In this document: positions 24,734 to 34,054 of the stretch, in pieces
How positions within the stretch are numbered: the stretch's first letter is position 1
Layout: each line of letters opens with the position of its first letter
Assembly: GCF_025145285.1 (NCBI RefSeq)
Contig: NZ_CP102251.1
Location: 2,666,001 to 2,730,000, forward strand
Direction: 5' to 3'
Origin: Alistipes onderdonkii
Lineage (GTDB): Bacteria > Bacteroidota > Bacteroidia > Bacteroidales > Rikenellaceae
DNA: 64,000 nt
The notes under the pieces: generated by a model
The model's database searches: none
What the model was told of the DNA's origin: nothing
The model's input: the letters and a program-made list of their open reading frames with translations, nothing else
Position numbers and translations under genes: made by a program

Positions 24734-24761
24734 TCCGTTCTGTGGAAAATTATGCGAGACC

Positions 24762-25148
24762 TTATGCCTTTTTCAGGCTCATATCCAGATACATTTTCAG
24801 TTCCCTGGGCATTACCGGCTTGGTAATAAAGCCGTTGCATCCTGCTTCCTCGGCGATGCGGCGATCCGTATCGAAGGCATAGGCGGTCTGCATGATGACG
24901 GGTAGCTGGGTGGTATGCCGGCGTATCTCCTTGAGCGCCTCGATACCGTCCATTACAGGCATTTTGATGTCCATCAACACGGCATCGGGGTGACGCTCCA
25001 ATGCATAATCGACGGCCTCCTTGCCATTTTTCGCCCATAGCAGCTCATACTCTTTTTTGAGTATTATTTCCAGCAATTTGTAATTGCTTTCAACGTCTTC
25101 CGCAATAAGTATCAGCGGCTTACGTGCGTCGGGATTGTTATCTGTCAT
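24762..25148 (-). CDS. Stand-alone response-regulator receiver protein
   Basis: A 128-residue CheY-like receiver with no output domain. Visible are the acidic pair (LIAEDVESN), the phospho-acceptor Asp in AVLMDIKMPVMDG, the switch Thr in MQTAY and the Lys in ITKPV. It is typical of receivers that follow hybrid or TPR kinases in Bacteroidetes. It has its own promoter (25172-25201) and terminator, and lies just upstream of the two kinase genes. How it passes on a signal is unknown. Confidence 0.92.
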   Translation of the reverse strand: MTDNNPDARKPLILIAEDVESNYKLLEIILKKEYELLWAKNGKEAVDYALERHPDAVLMDIKMPVMDGIEALKEIRRHTTQLPVIMQTAYAFDTDRRIAEEAGCNGFITKPVMPRELKMYLDMSLKKA

Positions 25149-25171
25149 TGTTTTTACAGTTGGGACGAGTG

Positions 25172-25201
25172 CAAATATAAAAAAATTTTCCGGAAAACAA
25201 A
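25172..25201 (-). promoter_or_regulatory. Promoter of the response regulator
   Basis: Minus-strand -33 TTTG (25198-25201) and -7 TATATTTG (25172-25179), 18 bp apart, within the short gap after the M23 peptidase gene. Confidence 0.7.
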
Positions 25202-25206
25202 TAGGA

Positions 25207-26934
25207 TTACCGGCGAATTGTTCCTTCCCAGCAGGCCGTGTTGCCGCAGGCGTCGGTCAGGGTGAGCCGGACGCTGTGGCTTTTGCGGGCCGGGGGTTCC
25301 TCGAACAGGTGGATCAGCGTGCCCTGCATCGGGAGGCGGTCGCAGGGAACCCATTTGCCGTCGATGAGCAGGGTGCAGGAGGCGATGCCCGAGAAGTTGT
25401 CGCCCACGCGGAAGCGCATGCCCGAAGCGCGTGTGAGGTCTGCCCCTTCGGTGAAGAGCGGGCGGATGCGCAGCGGGATGGTGTCGGCCACGACGAACAG
25501 TTCTCCGGTGGTGCGGGTCGTGGCCGTGACGGCACCGTCGGCGTATTTCCCGCCGATGCAGGTAAGGCGCCCCTTGACGTTGCGGGCGGCCAGCACCGTG
25601 TGGGGTTGCAGGTTTTCGGGGACGAACGCCCGCACGCTGACCGTCATCGCCCGGTGCAGCGGCGTGGTGGCCGGGAGGATGCGGTAGCCGGGCGAGAGGA
25701 CGATGAGCGTCGAATCCGAGGCCGGGGCGGGGCAGCGTTCCGCGCGGCAGAAAACCGGTTCGTAGAGCGCTCCGGCGGGGATGCGTGCCGTGACTTCGCG
25801 CCCGAGGCGGACGATGCCCGTCCGCTCGGGGGTGAGCGCCGTGGCGGCGCTGTCGGCTTCGGCACGGAAGCTTGCCGTCCGGCCGAGGATGTCGAATTCC
25901 AGCTGCGAGCGATTGCCGCAGTCGTCCCATGCCTCGATGCGGATGCGGCGGGTCTGTCCCGCTTCGGTGCGGACGATTCCGCGCTCCTCCATGACGGGGT
26001 AGAAACAGGCGGGGGATTGGGCCAGCTGCGCAGCGCGGATCACCTCGTTGCGCGAGGTGAGTTGCAGCGGGTAGTAGCTCACGGCATCGCAGCAGCGCGA
26101 TTGCGCTTGCTCGAAACCGTCCATGCGGTATTCGAAAAGGGGCTTGCCGTCGGCCGACAGGGCGAGGCGCCACAGGCCGAAGGTGTTGCCCACGCCGTTG
26201 CGGCGGTCGCTGGCCTCGACGACGAAGTAGCCTTTGCGCCCCGTGCCGACGGGCTCTTCGCGCGTCAGGCGGTAGCTGCCCCCGGCGCTGCGGACGACGG
26301 CATAACTCTCCGGGCGGCTGTGCACGGGGATGCCCTGCACGGTGTCGACTTCAATGTAGTGGATCCGCATGATGCGCGGCGGGAGGTCGTCGTCGGGGCG
26401 GATGATCCCGGCGCTTACGACGTTGTAAAGCCGCTGCGTGCGGGTGTCGCGCAGTTCGTAGTGGAGGTGCGGCCCCATCGACGAGCCGCTGTTGCCCGAA
26501 TAACCGATCACGTCGCCCTGCTTCACGGGCCAGGTGTCGGGGCCGAACCAGAGGTTTATGCTGTTCGAGCGGCGGGCGTGGCGCTCTTCGCGCACGCGCT
26601 CCTCGATGTCCTTGCGGAAGCGTTGCAGGTGGCCGTAGACGGCCGTCGTGCCGTTGTGCAGCGTGAGGTAGACGGCGCGCCCGTAGCCGTAGGCGCCCAG
26701 GCTTACGCGCGAGACGTAGCCGTCGGCCACGGCCACGAGGGGTTTGCCCTCGGCACCGTCGGTCTTGATGTCGATGCCCGCGTGGAAATGCGCCGGGCGC
26801 ATCTCGCCGAAATTGGCCGAGTAGAGCCCTTCGACGTCGCGGATCGGGTATATGTACTCCTCCGGGGCGGGGTGTTGTCCCCGGGCCCCGAGGCAGGCGG
26901 CGGCCAATATCAGCAGTGTCAGAATTCGTCGCAT
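25207..26934 (-). CDS. M23-family metallopeptidase (LytM-type), exported
   Basis: A 575-residue protein with a signal peptide (MRRILTLLILAAACLGARG) and an N-terminal M23 domain. The Zn site is seen in HFHAGIDIK (HxxxD) and SSMGPHLHYELRD (HxH), with YGHL between them. The remaining 400 residues are beta-rich and probably form Ig-like modules (VGDNFSGIASCTLLIDGK near the end). M23 enzymes cut peptidoglycan cross-bridges or regulate amidases. The start overlaps the end of recX by 16 bp. All four Zn-type residues are present, so it is probably active. Confidence 0.88.
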   Translation of the reverse strand: MRRILTLLILAAACLGARGQHPAPEEYIYPIRDVEGLYSANFGEMRPAHFHAGIDIKTDGAEGKPLVAVADGYVSRVSLGAYGYGRAVYLTLHNGTTAVYGHLQRFRKDIEERVREERHARRSNSINLWFGPDTWPVKQGDVIGYSGNSGSSMGPHLHYELRDTRTQRLYNVVSAGIIRPDDDLPPRIMRIHYIEVDTVQGIPVHSRPESYAVVRSAGGSYRLTREEPVGTGRKGYFVVEASDRRNGVGNTFGLWRLALSADGKPLFEYRMDGFEQAQSRCCDAVSYYPLQLTSRNEVIRAAQLAQSPACFYPVMEERGIVRTEAGQTRRIRIEAWDDCGNRSQLEFDILGRTASFRAEADSAATALTPERTGIVRLGREVTARIPAGALYEPVFCRAERCPAPASDSTLIVLSPGYRILPATTPLHRAMTVSVRAFVPENLQPHTVLAARNVKGRLTCIGGKYADGAVTATTRTTGELFVVADTIPLRIRPLFTEGADLTRASGMRFRVGDNFSGIASCTLLIDGKWVPCDRLPMQGTLIHLFEEPPARKSHSVRLTLTDACGNTACWEGTIRR

Positions 26935-27431
26935 GTCTCCGTGTCCGTCACGAGCCCCGAGGCGGCCTCCACGACCGTTTCGTAGTCGTAGCCCAGCGAA
27001 AGCCCGTAACGTATCAGTTTGGTTTTCAGTTCGTATTGTGTCGAATATTTCGCCGTTCGTGCCTTCCGTTCCAGTTGCCGGCGCAGGCGTTCGCCCATCG
27101 CCGGGCGGTCGGCTTCGGCGAGTGCCGCGTCGATCAGCGCCCGGTCGATGCGCTTGCGTTGCAGGGCCGTGCGGATCTTGTATTCGCCCCAGCCGCTCAG
27201 CCGCAGTTTTTCGCGCACGAAAGCCCCGGCGTAACGGGCATCGTCGATGAAGCGGTCGCGGACGAGTTTGGCCAGCACCCCCTCGGCGTCGCGTTCCGCG
27301 AGTCCCCAGCCGCGCATCAGCCGCCGGGCGTCCTCCTGCGATTTTTCGGCGCGGGCGCAGAGCCGCATGAGCGCAGCGAGTGCCTGCTCGGGTGTCTTGA
27401 CCTTCTTTTTCCTTATTTCATCCGGCTGCAT
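26919..27431 (-). CDS. recX: RecX regulatory protein
   Basis: Small helical protein that modulates RecA filaments. The start at 27431 (MQPDEIRKKKVKTPEQALAA) gives 170 residues and overlaps prmC by 19 bp; the longer open frame upstream lies inside prmC. Typical RecX features are three repeated helical modules: ARRLMRGWGLAERDAEGVLA, FIDDARYAGAFVREKLRLSG, and the C-terminal IRYGLSLGYDYETV. It is far from any recA in this window. Bacteroidetes often place recX after prmC, as here. Confidence 0.85.
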   Translation of the reverse strand: MQPDEIRKKKVKTPEQALAALMRLCARAEKSQEDARRLMRGWGLAERDAEGVLAKLVRDRFIDDARYAGAFVREKLRLSGWGEYKIRTALQRKRIDRALIDAALAEADRPAMGERLRRQLERKARTAKYSTQYELKTKLIRYGLSLGYDYETVVEAASGLVTDTETCDEF

Positions 27432-28348
27432 ACCATGCGGGGTTTTCCGTTGAGGTCTTCGCGCACCTCGGTGTCCGTATATCCCTCCTCGCCGAGCAGG
27501 AGGCGCATCTGCCCGGCCGAGCGTTCGTAGATCTCGAAATAGAGCTTCCCGCCGGGGCGGAGCATCCGCCGCCCGGCGCGGGCGATGGCGCGGTAGAATC
27601 GCAGTGCGTCGTCGTCGGGGACGAACAGCGCCTCGGGGGGTTCGTACCCGCGGACGTTGGCGTGCATTGCCGCAAGGTCGCTTTGCGGCACGTAGGGCGG
27701 GTTCGAGACGATCGCGTCGAACGGCCCCGGGAAGGCTTCGTCCAGGCCGCCGAGCGCATCCGCCTTGCGGAGTGTGACCCGGGCGCCGAGCGTGCGGCAG
27801 TTCTCGGCGGCGATCGCCAGCGCCGCGTCCGACAGGTCGGCCGCGCAAACCTCGGCTCCGGGCAGCGCGAGCGCCAGGCTCGCGGCGATGCAGCCGCTGC
27901 CGGTGCCCACGTCGAGCAGGGCACGGGCCCTGCGTTCGTCGTGTACCACCCAGGAGACCAGCTCCTCGGTTTCGGGGCGGGGGATCAGCACCCCTTCGCG
28001 TACGGTGAAGCAGTGCCCGTAAAATTCCGTGTGCCCCACCACGTATTGCACGGGACGGCCGGCGGCGAGTTGTGCGGCCATCGCTTCGAACCCGTCGGCT
28101 GCCATCGGTGCGCCGGGGTCGGTCAGCAAGGCCGATAGGGGAAGCCCCGCCAATTCGGCGAGGGCGATCAGGGCGATGCTCCGTGCCTCGCGGGCGTCGT
28201 AAAGTCCCGTGAGACGGGCTGTGAGTTTGTCGAGGAGCCCGCGGCGGGTGGTGCCCTCCGGTGCCGCCTGCGAGGGCGGGTTGCCGTGGCCTTCTGCCGC
28301 GTCCAGCGGCTGCGGGGCGTATGGGGCGGGGGTTTCGGGGGCGGACAT
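27413..28348 (-). CDS. prmC: Peptide chain release factor glutamine N5-methyltransferase
   Basis: Methylates the Gln of the GGQ motif in RF1 and RF2 with SAM. The start at 28348 shares one base with the aroC stop (TGATG). The protein has 311 residues: a low-complexity Pro/Ala-rich leader (about residues 1-35), a helical N-domain (GRPVQYVVGHTEFYGHCF), the SAM motif LDVGTGSGCIAASLA and the substrate motif SNPPYV. The leader is not found in most PrmC. It lies in the aroA-aroC-prmC-recX run. Confidence 0.92.
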   Translation of the reverse strand: MSAPETPAPYAPQPLDAAEGHGNPPSQAAPEGTTRRGLLDKLTARLTGLYDAREARSIALIALAELAGLPLSALLTDPGAPMAADGFEAMAAQLAAGRPVQYVVGHTEFYGHCFTVREGVLIPRPETEELVSWVVHDERRARALLDVGTGSGCIAASLALALPGAEVCAADLSDAALAIAAENCRTLGARVTLRKADALGGLDEAFPGPFDAIVSNPPYVPQSDLAAMHANVRGYEPPEALFVPDDDALRFYRAIARAGRRMLRPGGKLYFEIYERSAGQMRLLLGEEGYTDTEVREDLNGKPRMVCSRMK

Positions 28349-29325
28349 CAGTGCCGGATGAAATTGGCCAGCGCGATGGCTACGGCGGCTTCGACGACCA
28401 CGGCCCCGCGCAGGGCGACGCAGACATCGTGGCGGCCGCGGATCGTGAGCGGCTCGACCTTGTCCGTCGCCAGGTTGTAGGTATTCTGTTCGCGCCCGAT
28501 GCTTGGGGTCGGCTTGACCGCCGCGCGTACCACGATCTCGTTGCCGTTGGTGATCCCGCCGTTGATGCCGCCCGCATTGTTGGTCGCAGTGGTGCCTTCG
28601 ACGTCGAGCAGCGGGTCGTTGTTCTGCGAACCGCGCATGCGCGCCCCGGCGAAGCCGCTGCCGAATTCGACCCCCTTGACGGCCGGGACGGCGAACAACA
28701 GGTGGGCGATCAGGCTTTCGGCCGAATCGAAGAAGGGTTGTCCCAGTCCCAGCGGGACGCCCTGTACGCGGCATTCGATGATTCCGCCGACCGAATCCCG
28801 GTCGGCCGCCGCCGCGCGCAGCACCTCGTCGAAGCGCGCAGGGTCGGTGCATCCGCCGATCTCGGTGATGCGCGTGTCGAAGGCGATGCCCGGCGGGAGC
28901 ATCTTCTTGGCGACGACGCCCGCGGCGACGAACGCCACGGTCAGGCGTGCCGAGAAATGGCCGCCGCCCCGCGGGTCGTTGAACCCGTTGAAGCGGTGGT
29001 AGGCCACCAGGTCGGCGTGCGAAGGCCGGTAGTGGCGGGCTACGGTGGCGTAATCCTGCGAATGGGTGTCGGTGTTGGCGAATTCGATGGTGAGCGGCGC
29101 CCCCGTCGTCATGCCGTTGTAAAGCCCCGATACGATCTGCGGGATGTCCGGCTCGCGGCGCGGCGTGGTGCCGCGGGCCCCGCTGCGGCGGCGTGCGAGG
29201 TCGGCTTCGAAATCTTCCGCCGAGAGCGGAATACCTGCGGGAACCCCGTCGATCGAGATACCGATCTGCGGGCCGTGCGACTCGCCCCAGATGGCGAGCC
29301 TGAAATTGTGTCCGAAAATATTCAT
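28348..29325 (-). CDS. aroC: Chorismate synthase
   Basis: Last step of the shikimate pathway, converting EPSP to chorismate with reduced FMN. The start at 29325 (MNIFGHNFRLAIWGESHGPQ) is the first family-like residue; the upstream open frame overlaps aroA. The 325-residue protein has the signatures GESHGPQIGISIDG, RPSHADL, RGGGHFSARLTVAFVAAGVV and NNAGGINGGITNGNEIV. It is slightly shorter than the E. coli enzyme. aroA lies 5 bp upstream. Confidence 0.95.
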   Translation of the reverse strand: MNIFGHNFRLAIWGESHGPQIGISIDGVPAGIPLSAEDFEADLARRRSGARGTTPRREPDIPQIVSGLYNGMTTGAPLTIEFANTDTHSQDYATVARHYRPSHADLVAYHRFNGFNDPRGGGHFSARLTVAFVAAGVVAKKMLPPGIAFDTRITEIGGCTDPARFDEVLRAAAADRDSVGGIIECRVQGVPLGLGQPFFDSAESLIAHLLFAVPAVKGVEFGSGFAGARMRGSQNNDPLLDVEGTTATNNAGGINGGITNGNEIVVRAAVKPTPSIGREQNTYNLATDKVEPLTIRGRHDVCVALRGAVVVEAAVAIALANFIRH

Positions 29326-29330
29326 GGCGT

Positions 29331-30575
29331 TCAGATTCTGATTTTTTCCAGGTCTTCGAAGAATCCGGGGTAGCTCTTGGCTACGCATTCGGCGCCTTCG
29401 ATGGTCATTTCCCCGTCGCAGAGCAGTCCTGCGACGGCCATCGACATGGCCATGCGGTGGTCGCCGTGGCTCTGCACGCGGGCCTGGCGGATTCTGCCGC
29501 CGCGGATGCGCATGATGTCCTCCTGGGAGGTGTCCACCTCGATGCCCGCCTTGGCGTACTCTTCGCGGATGGCGTCCGCACGGTTGCACTCCTTGTGTTC
29601 GAGCCGCGAGGTGCCGCGGATGACGCTCTCGCCCTGGGCCGCCGCCGCGAGCGCTGCGAGTGCCGGGAAAAGGTCGGGGCAGTGCGTGGCGTCGAATTCG
29701 AAGGCGCGCAGGGGACGGTGCGAGGCCGTCACGGAGTCCTCGTCGTTGATGACCGCGGCCCCGGCCCGCACGAGTGCCGTGCAGATGGCCGTGTCGGCCT
29801 GCTTCGAAAGCATGGAGACGTTCTTCACGGTGACTTCGCCCGCGACGGCGCCCGCCACGAGCAGCATGGCTGCGGCGCTCCAGTCCCCCTCGATGCTGAA
29901 AAAGGCCGGGCGGTAGCGCTGTCCGCCCTCGATGTAGAACTCCTTGTAGTCGTTATGGCAGATCTCCACGCCGAAGCGTGCCGCCGTGTCGACGGTCATG
30001 TCCAGATAGGGGGTCGAGACGGCGCTGCGGACGTGGAGCGTGGTGTCGTGCTGCGAGAGCGGGAGCGCCAGCAGCAGCCCCGTGATGAACTGCGACGAAA
30101 CCGAGCCGTCGACGTCGATCTCCCCGCCCCGGATCGGGCCGCGCACTTCGAAGGGCAGGTAACCGTCGTTGTCCCGTACCCGGACGCCGAGGCGGCGCAG
30201 CGGGTCGATCATCATGTGCATGGGACGCCGTAGCAGGGTGCCCTGGCCTTCGATGGTGACGGGCATCCCGCAGAGCGAGGCGATGGGGGTGAAAAGCCGT
30301 GTGGCGAGCCCCGATTCGCCGACGTGCAGCACCTTCCCGCGGGGATGCAGCCCGCCTTCGATCGAAAGGGTCGAGGCGTCCACGTGCTTTACGCGGGCGC
30401 CGAGCGTCTCGATGCACCGCAGCGCCGAGCGCGTGTCGTCGCAGAATTCCAGGTTGCGCAGCACCGAGGTCTCCCCGCAGAGGAGCGATGCCGCCAGGGC
30501 ACGCTGTGCATAGCTTTTCGAACAGGGCGGCGTCAGCGTGCCTTTAACGCGGCCCAATGGAACCGTCTTGTCCAT
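29331..30575 (-). CDS. aroA: 3-phosphoshikimate 1-carboxyvinyltransferase (EPSP synthase)
   Basis: Joins shikimate-3-phosphate and PEP in the shikimate pathway. The 414-residue protein has the two-domain inside-out barrel repeats. Landmarks are PPCSKSYAQRALAASLL (the SKS loop, Bacteroidetes variant), HVGESGLATRLFTP, the VDGSVSSQFITGLLLALPL segment and the C-terminal GDHRMAMSMAVAGLL. The usual GTAGTxxR of E. coli is replaced by GESGLATR, as in other Bacteroidetes, so no unusual loss is implied. It is followed by aroC. Confidence 0.94.
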   Translation of the reverse strand: MDKTVPLGRVKGTLTPPCSKSYAQRALAASLLCGETSVLRNLEFCDDTRSALRCIETLGARVKHVDASTLSIEGGLHPRGKVLHVGESGLATRLFTPIASLCGMPVTIEGQGTLLRRPMHMMIDPLRRLGVRVRDNDGYLPFEVRGPIRGGEIDVDGSVSSQFITGLLLALPLSQHDTTLHVRSAVSTPYLDMTVDTAARFGVEICHNDYKEFYIEGGQRYRPAFFSIEGDWSAAAMLLVAGAVAGEVTVKNVSMLSKQADTAICTALVRAGAAVINDEDSVTASHRPLRAFEFDATHCPDLFPALAALAAAAQGESVIRGTSRLEHKECNRADAIREEYAKAGIEVDTSQEDIMRIRGGRIRQARVQSHGDHRMAMSMAVAGLLCDGEMTIEGAECVAKSYPGFFEDLEKIRI

Positions 30576-30641
30576 TGTGTAGGTTATATGCTTTTATGGG
30601 CACCGGGGTTGGCCGGCACCCTGAAATTAAAATCCTCGCCT

Positions 30642-31463
30642 CTATTCCTGTGTTTCGGTCTCCTCCCCGGCCTGCTGCGCCTGCTGTCCCTTGCGGTTTT
30701 TCATCTGCTGGGTCAGCTGGTGGCTCTTCTTGAGCTCGAAATGCTGGCCCAGGTAGACCTTGCGAACCATCGGGTCGGCGGCCAGTTCCTCGGCCGTACC
30801 CGTCTTGAGGATCTTGCCCTCGTAGAGCAGGTAGGTGCGGTCGGTGATGGCCAGCGTCTCGTCGACGTTGTGGTCGGTGATGATGACGCCGATGTTCTTG
30901 TGCTTGAGCGTCGCCACGATCGACTGGATGTCCTCCACGGCGATGGGGTCGACGCCCGCGAAGGGCTCGTCGAGCAGGATGAACGCCGGGTTGATGGCCA
31001 CCGCGCGCGCGATCTCCGTACGGCGCCGTTCGCCGCCCGAAAGCTGGATGCCGAGGCTCTTGCGAACCTTTTGCAGGCGGAACTCCTCGATCAGCGACTC
31101 GACGCGCTCGGTCTGGTACTCCTTCGAGAAATCGGTCATTTCGAGTACGGCGCGGATGTTGTCCTCGACCGACAGGCGGCGGAAGACCGATGCCTCCTGT
31201 GCCAGGTAGCCCACGCCCATCTGGGCGCGTTTGTAGACCGGCTCCTTGGTCAGTTCGGCGACCTTGCCTTCGTCGTCCTCGAGGAAGATGCGCCCCTCGT
31301 TGGGCTTGATAAGTCCCACGATCATGTAGAAAGTCGTGGTCTTGCCGGCTCCGTTGGGGCCGAGCAGTCCGACGATCTCCCCCTGGTTGACGTCGATCGA
31401 GACGTGGTCGACGACGGTGCGGGCCTTATATTTTTTGACAAGTTCGCTGGTGTATAGGCGCAT
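30642..31463 (-). CDS. lptB: LPS export ABC transporter ATPase
   Basis: Cytoplasmic ATPase that powers extraction of lipopolysaccharide from the inner membrane with LptFG. The protein is 273 residues. Walker A is GPNGAGKTTTFYMI, the signature LSGGERRRTEIARA, Walker B FILLDEPFAGVDP, and the H-loop ITDHNVDE. The FAGVDPIAVEDIQ segment is a hallmark of LptB. A Gln-rich, charged tail of about 30 residues (QQMKNRKGQQAQQAGEETE) is extra. It is divergent from recQ and may head the aroA-aroC-prmC-recX run. Confidence 0.93.
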   Translation of the reverse strand: MRLYTSELVKKYKARTVVDHVSIDVNQGEIVGLLGPNGAGKTTTFYMIVGLIKPNEGRIFLEDDEGKVAELTKEPVYKRAQMGVGYLAQEASVFRRLSVEDNIRAVLEMTDFSKEYQTERVESLIEEFRLQKVRKSLGIQLSGGERRRTEIARAVAINPAFILLDEPFAGVDPIAVEDIQSIVATLKHKNIGVIITDHNVDETLAITDRTYLLYEGKILKTGTAEELAADPMVRKVYLGQHFELKKSHQLTQQMKNRKGQQAQQAGEETETQE

Positions 31464-31489
31464 TGCGTTCTCTCGCTATAAAATTTTTA

Positions 31490-31497
31490 CAAAGTTA
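31490..31497 (-). promoter_or_regulatory. -7 box TAACTTTG for lptB
   Basis: Exact TAnnTTTG on the minus strand, 27 bp before the lptB start; a weak TTTT-type -33 lies about 20 bp beyond. recQ diverges from the same 100 bp gap. Confidence 0.6.
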
Positions 31498-31563
31498 TGC
31501 TTTTTTCCGAAAAGTTTTTTAACTTTACATTGAAATTTCTGATTTTAGAGTAGAAACGGCGAA

Positions 31564-33756
31564 ATGAAACAATTTGAATCGTCCCTGTTGCATGACAAGC
31601 TGAAGGAGTACTTCGGCTTTTCGTCGTTCAAAGGGAACCAGGAAGCGGTGATCCGCAATGTGCTGGAGGGGAAGGATACGTTCGTGCTGATGCCTACGGG
31701 CGGCGGGAAATCCCTCTGCTATCAGCTTCCGGCCATGCTCATGGAGGGCGTGGCGATCGTCATTTCCCCCCTGATCGCGCTGATGAAGAACCAGGTGGAC
31801 GCCATGCGCACCTTCTCGGCCGAGTCGGGCATCGCCCATTTCCTCAATTCGTCGCTCAACAAGACGGCCGTCGCGCAGGTGCGCGCCGACGTGCTGGCCG
31901 GGAAGACGAAATTGCTCTATTTCGCCCCCGAATCGCTGACCAAGGAGGACAACGTGGCCTTCCTGCATAAGATAAAGGTATCGTTCTACGCCATCGACGA
32001 GGCGCACTGCATTTCGGAGTGGGGACACGACTTCCGGCCCGAGTACCGCCGCATCCGCCCGATCATCAACGAAATCGGCGCTGCGCCGCTGATCGCCCTG
32101 ACGGCGACGGCGACGCCCAAGGTGCAGCTGGACATCCAGAAGAACCTCGGCATGTCCGACGCCTCGGTGTTCAAGTCGTCGTTCAACCGGCCGAACCTCT
32201 ATTACGAGATACGCCCCAAGGGGGACGTCGACCGCGATATCATCCGCTTCATCAAGCAGAACGAGGGAAAGAGCGGCATCATCTACTGCCTGAGCCGCAA
32301 GAAGGTCGAGGAGCTGACCGAACTGCTCGTGGCCAACGGTATCCGCGCGCTGGCCTACCATGCGGGCATGGACGCCGCGACACGCGCCGCCAACCAGGAC
32401 GACTTCCTGATGGAGCGGGTCGAGGTGATCGTCGCCACGATCGCTTTCGGCATGGGCATCGACAAGCCCGACGTGCGCTATGTCATCCATTACGACATCC
32501 CCAAGTCGCTCGAAGGCTATTACCAGGAGACGGGGCGTGCCGGCCGCGACGGCGGCGAAGGTTACTGCCTTACCTTTTATAGTTACAAGGACATCCAGAA
32601 GCTAGAGAAATTCATGCAGGGCAAACCCATCGCCGAACAGGAGATCGGCAAGCTGCTGCTGCTGGAGACGGTGTCCTATGCCGAGAGTTCGATGTGCCGC
32701 CGCAAGACGCTGCTGCACTATTTCGGCGAGGAGTATACCGAGGAGAACTGCGGCAACTGCGACAATTGCCGGAATCCCAAGCCGAAGATCGACGCGCGGG
32801 CGGCGCTCAAGATGGCGCTCGAGGCGCTGCGCGACATCGGCGACAAGTTCAAGGCCGACTACCTGATAAACGTGCTCACGGGCAAGACCACGGCGCTCAT
32901 CAAGAGCTACGGCCACAACAAGAGCAAGTGGTTCGGGGCGGGTGCCGAGCACGACGCGCGTTTCTGGGGCGCCGTGCTGCGCCAGGCGCTGATCCTGGGG
33001 CTGGTGGACAAGAATATCGAGAATTACGGGCTGATCTCGGTGAACCGCAAGGGCGAGAATTTCATCGCCATGCCCTTCCCCGTCACCGTGACGCTCGACC
33101 ACGACTATGACGAGGAGGAGAAGGAGGCCGAGGCCGTCGTCCCGATGGGCAAGGGCGGCGCGGCGGACGAGGAACTCTTTGCGATGCTCAAGGATTTGCG
33201 CAAGAAAGTGGCCAAGCAGCACGGGCTGCCGCCGTTCGTCATCTTCCAGGATCCGTCGCTCGAGGACATGGCCGTGCAGTACCCGATCACCATCGAGGAG
33301 ATGCAAAACATCACCGGCGTGGGGGTGGGCAAGGCCCGCAAGTTCGGCGAGGAGTTCATCAAGCTCATCAAGGCCTATGTCGAGGAGAAGGAGATCATCC
33401 GTCCGCAGGACATGATCGTCAAGTCGGTCGGCAACAAGTCGGGCAACAAGATCTTCATCATCCAGTCCATCGACCGGAAGATGGATTTCGAGGACATCGC
33501 CCGTGCCAAAGACCTCGATTTCGACGAACTGCTGACCGAGATCGAAGGCATCGTCAACTCGGGTACGAAGCTCGACATCTCGTACTATCTGAGGGACTTT
33601 ATGGACGAGGACAAGATCGAGGACATTTACCTCTATTTCAAGGAGGACGCCCAGAGCGATTCGCTCGATGCGGCCATCGACGAACTGGGGGCCGACTATA
33701 CGGAGGAGGAGATACGTCTGGTGCGTATCAAATTCATCTGCGAGCAGGGCAACTGA
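31564..33756 (+). CDS. recQ: ATP-dependent DNA helicase RecQ
   Basis: 3'-5' DNA helicase for repair and recombination. The 730-residue protein has Walker A LMPTGGGKSLCYQLPAM, the DEAH-type motif II in YAIDEAHCISEWGHDFR, motif V/VI around MGIDKPDVRYVIHYDIPKS and QETGRAGRDG, a zinc-binding region (MCRRKTLLHYF, CGNCDNC), a winged helix and a C-terminal HRDC domain (QYPITIEEMQNITGVGVGKA). A further tail of about 100 residues is acidic. Length exceeds the E. coli 610 residues because of the tail, typical of Bacteroidetes RecQ. Confidence 0.95.
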   Translation: MKQFESSLLHDKLKEYFGFSSFKGNQEAVIRNVLEGKDTFVLMPTGGGKSLCYQLPAMLMEGVAIVISPLIALMKNQVDAMRTFSAESGIAHFLNSSLNKTAVAQVRADVLAGKTKLLYFAPESLTKEDNVAFLHKIKVSFYAIDEAHCISEWGHDFRPEYRRIRPIINEIGAAPLIALTATATPKVQLDIQKNLGMSDASVFKSSFNRPNLYYEIRPKGDVDRDIIRFIKQNEGKSGIIYCLSRKKVEELTELLVANGIRALAYHAGMDAATRAANQDDFLMERVEVIVATIAFGMGIDKPDVRYVIHYDIPKSLEGYYQETGRAGRDGGEGYCLTFYSYKDIQKLEKFMQGKPIAEQEIGKLLLLETVSYAESSMCRRKTLLHYFGEEYTEENCGNCDNCRNPKPKIDARAALKMALEALRDIGDKFKADYLINVLTGKTTALIKSYGHNKSKWFGAGAEHDARFWGAVLRQALILGLVDKNIENYGLISVNRKGENFIAMPFPVTVTLDHDYDEEEKEAEAVVPMGKGGAADEELFAMLKDLRKKVAKQHGLPPFVIFQDPSLEDMAVQYPITIEEMQNITGVGVGKARKFGEEFIKLIKAYVEEKEIIRPQDMIVKSVGNKSGNKIFIIQSIDRKMDFEDIARAKDLDFDELLTEIEGIVNSGTKLDISYYLRDFMDEDKIEDIYLYFKEDAQSDSLDAAIDELGADYTEEEIRLVRIKFICEQGN

Positions 33757-33832
33757 CGCCCTCTGTACACCTGCCATCCCACGGCTGTTGCGTCACTGTT
33801 CCGAGGATTGACACTAACTTAATAATACGCCT

Positions 33833-34051
33833 ATGAACAAAAAGACTTTTACTGTTGCCGTGATTTTCATGATCGTGACGCTCGTGTGGCTCGGAGTCAA
33901 TATATTCTGGGCCTTGTCGAACAGCAATTGTATATTCGACCTCGTCGTGGCCGTATTGTTCGTGCTTGCAGGCGTTGGGATGGTGTATAACGAATGCCAC
34001 AAGCGCAAGCGCAAGCACCTCGACGAGGTGAACAAATACAAAATACCGTAA
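33833..34051 (+). CDS. 72-residue two-span membrane protein
   Basis: Has two hydrophobic segments (FTVAVIFMIVTLVWLGVNIFW and CIFDLVVAVLFVLAGVGMVY) and a highly basic C-terminus (KRKRKHLDEVNKYK). No signal peptide or family recognised. It is the first of three consecutive tiny membrane-protein genes after recQ, each a few bases apart. Confidence 0.6.
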   Translation: MNKKTFTVAVIFMIVTLVWLGVNIFWALSNSNCIFDLVVAVLFVLAGVGMVYNECHKRKRKHLDEVNKYKIP

Positions 34052-34054
34052 CCT

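Noticed and set aside
22582..25038. Start of the kinase gene upstream of 24669
   Set aside because: The longer frame runs back through the terminator and into the receiver gene; the signal peptide at 24669 is clear.
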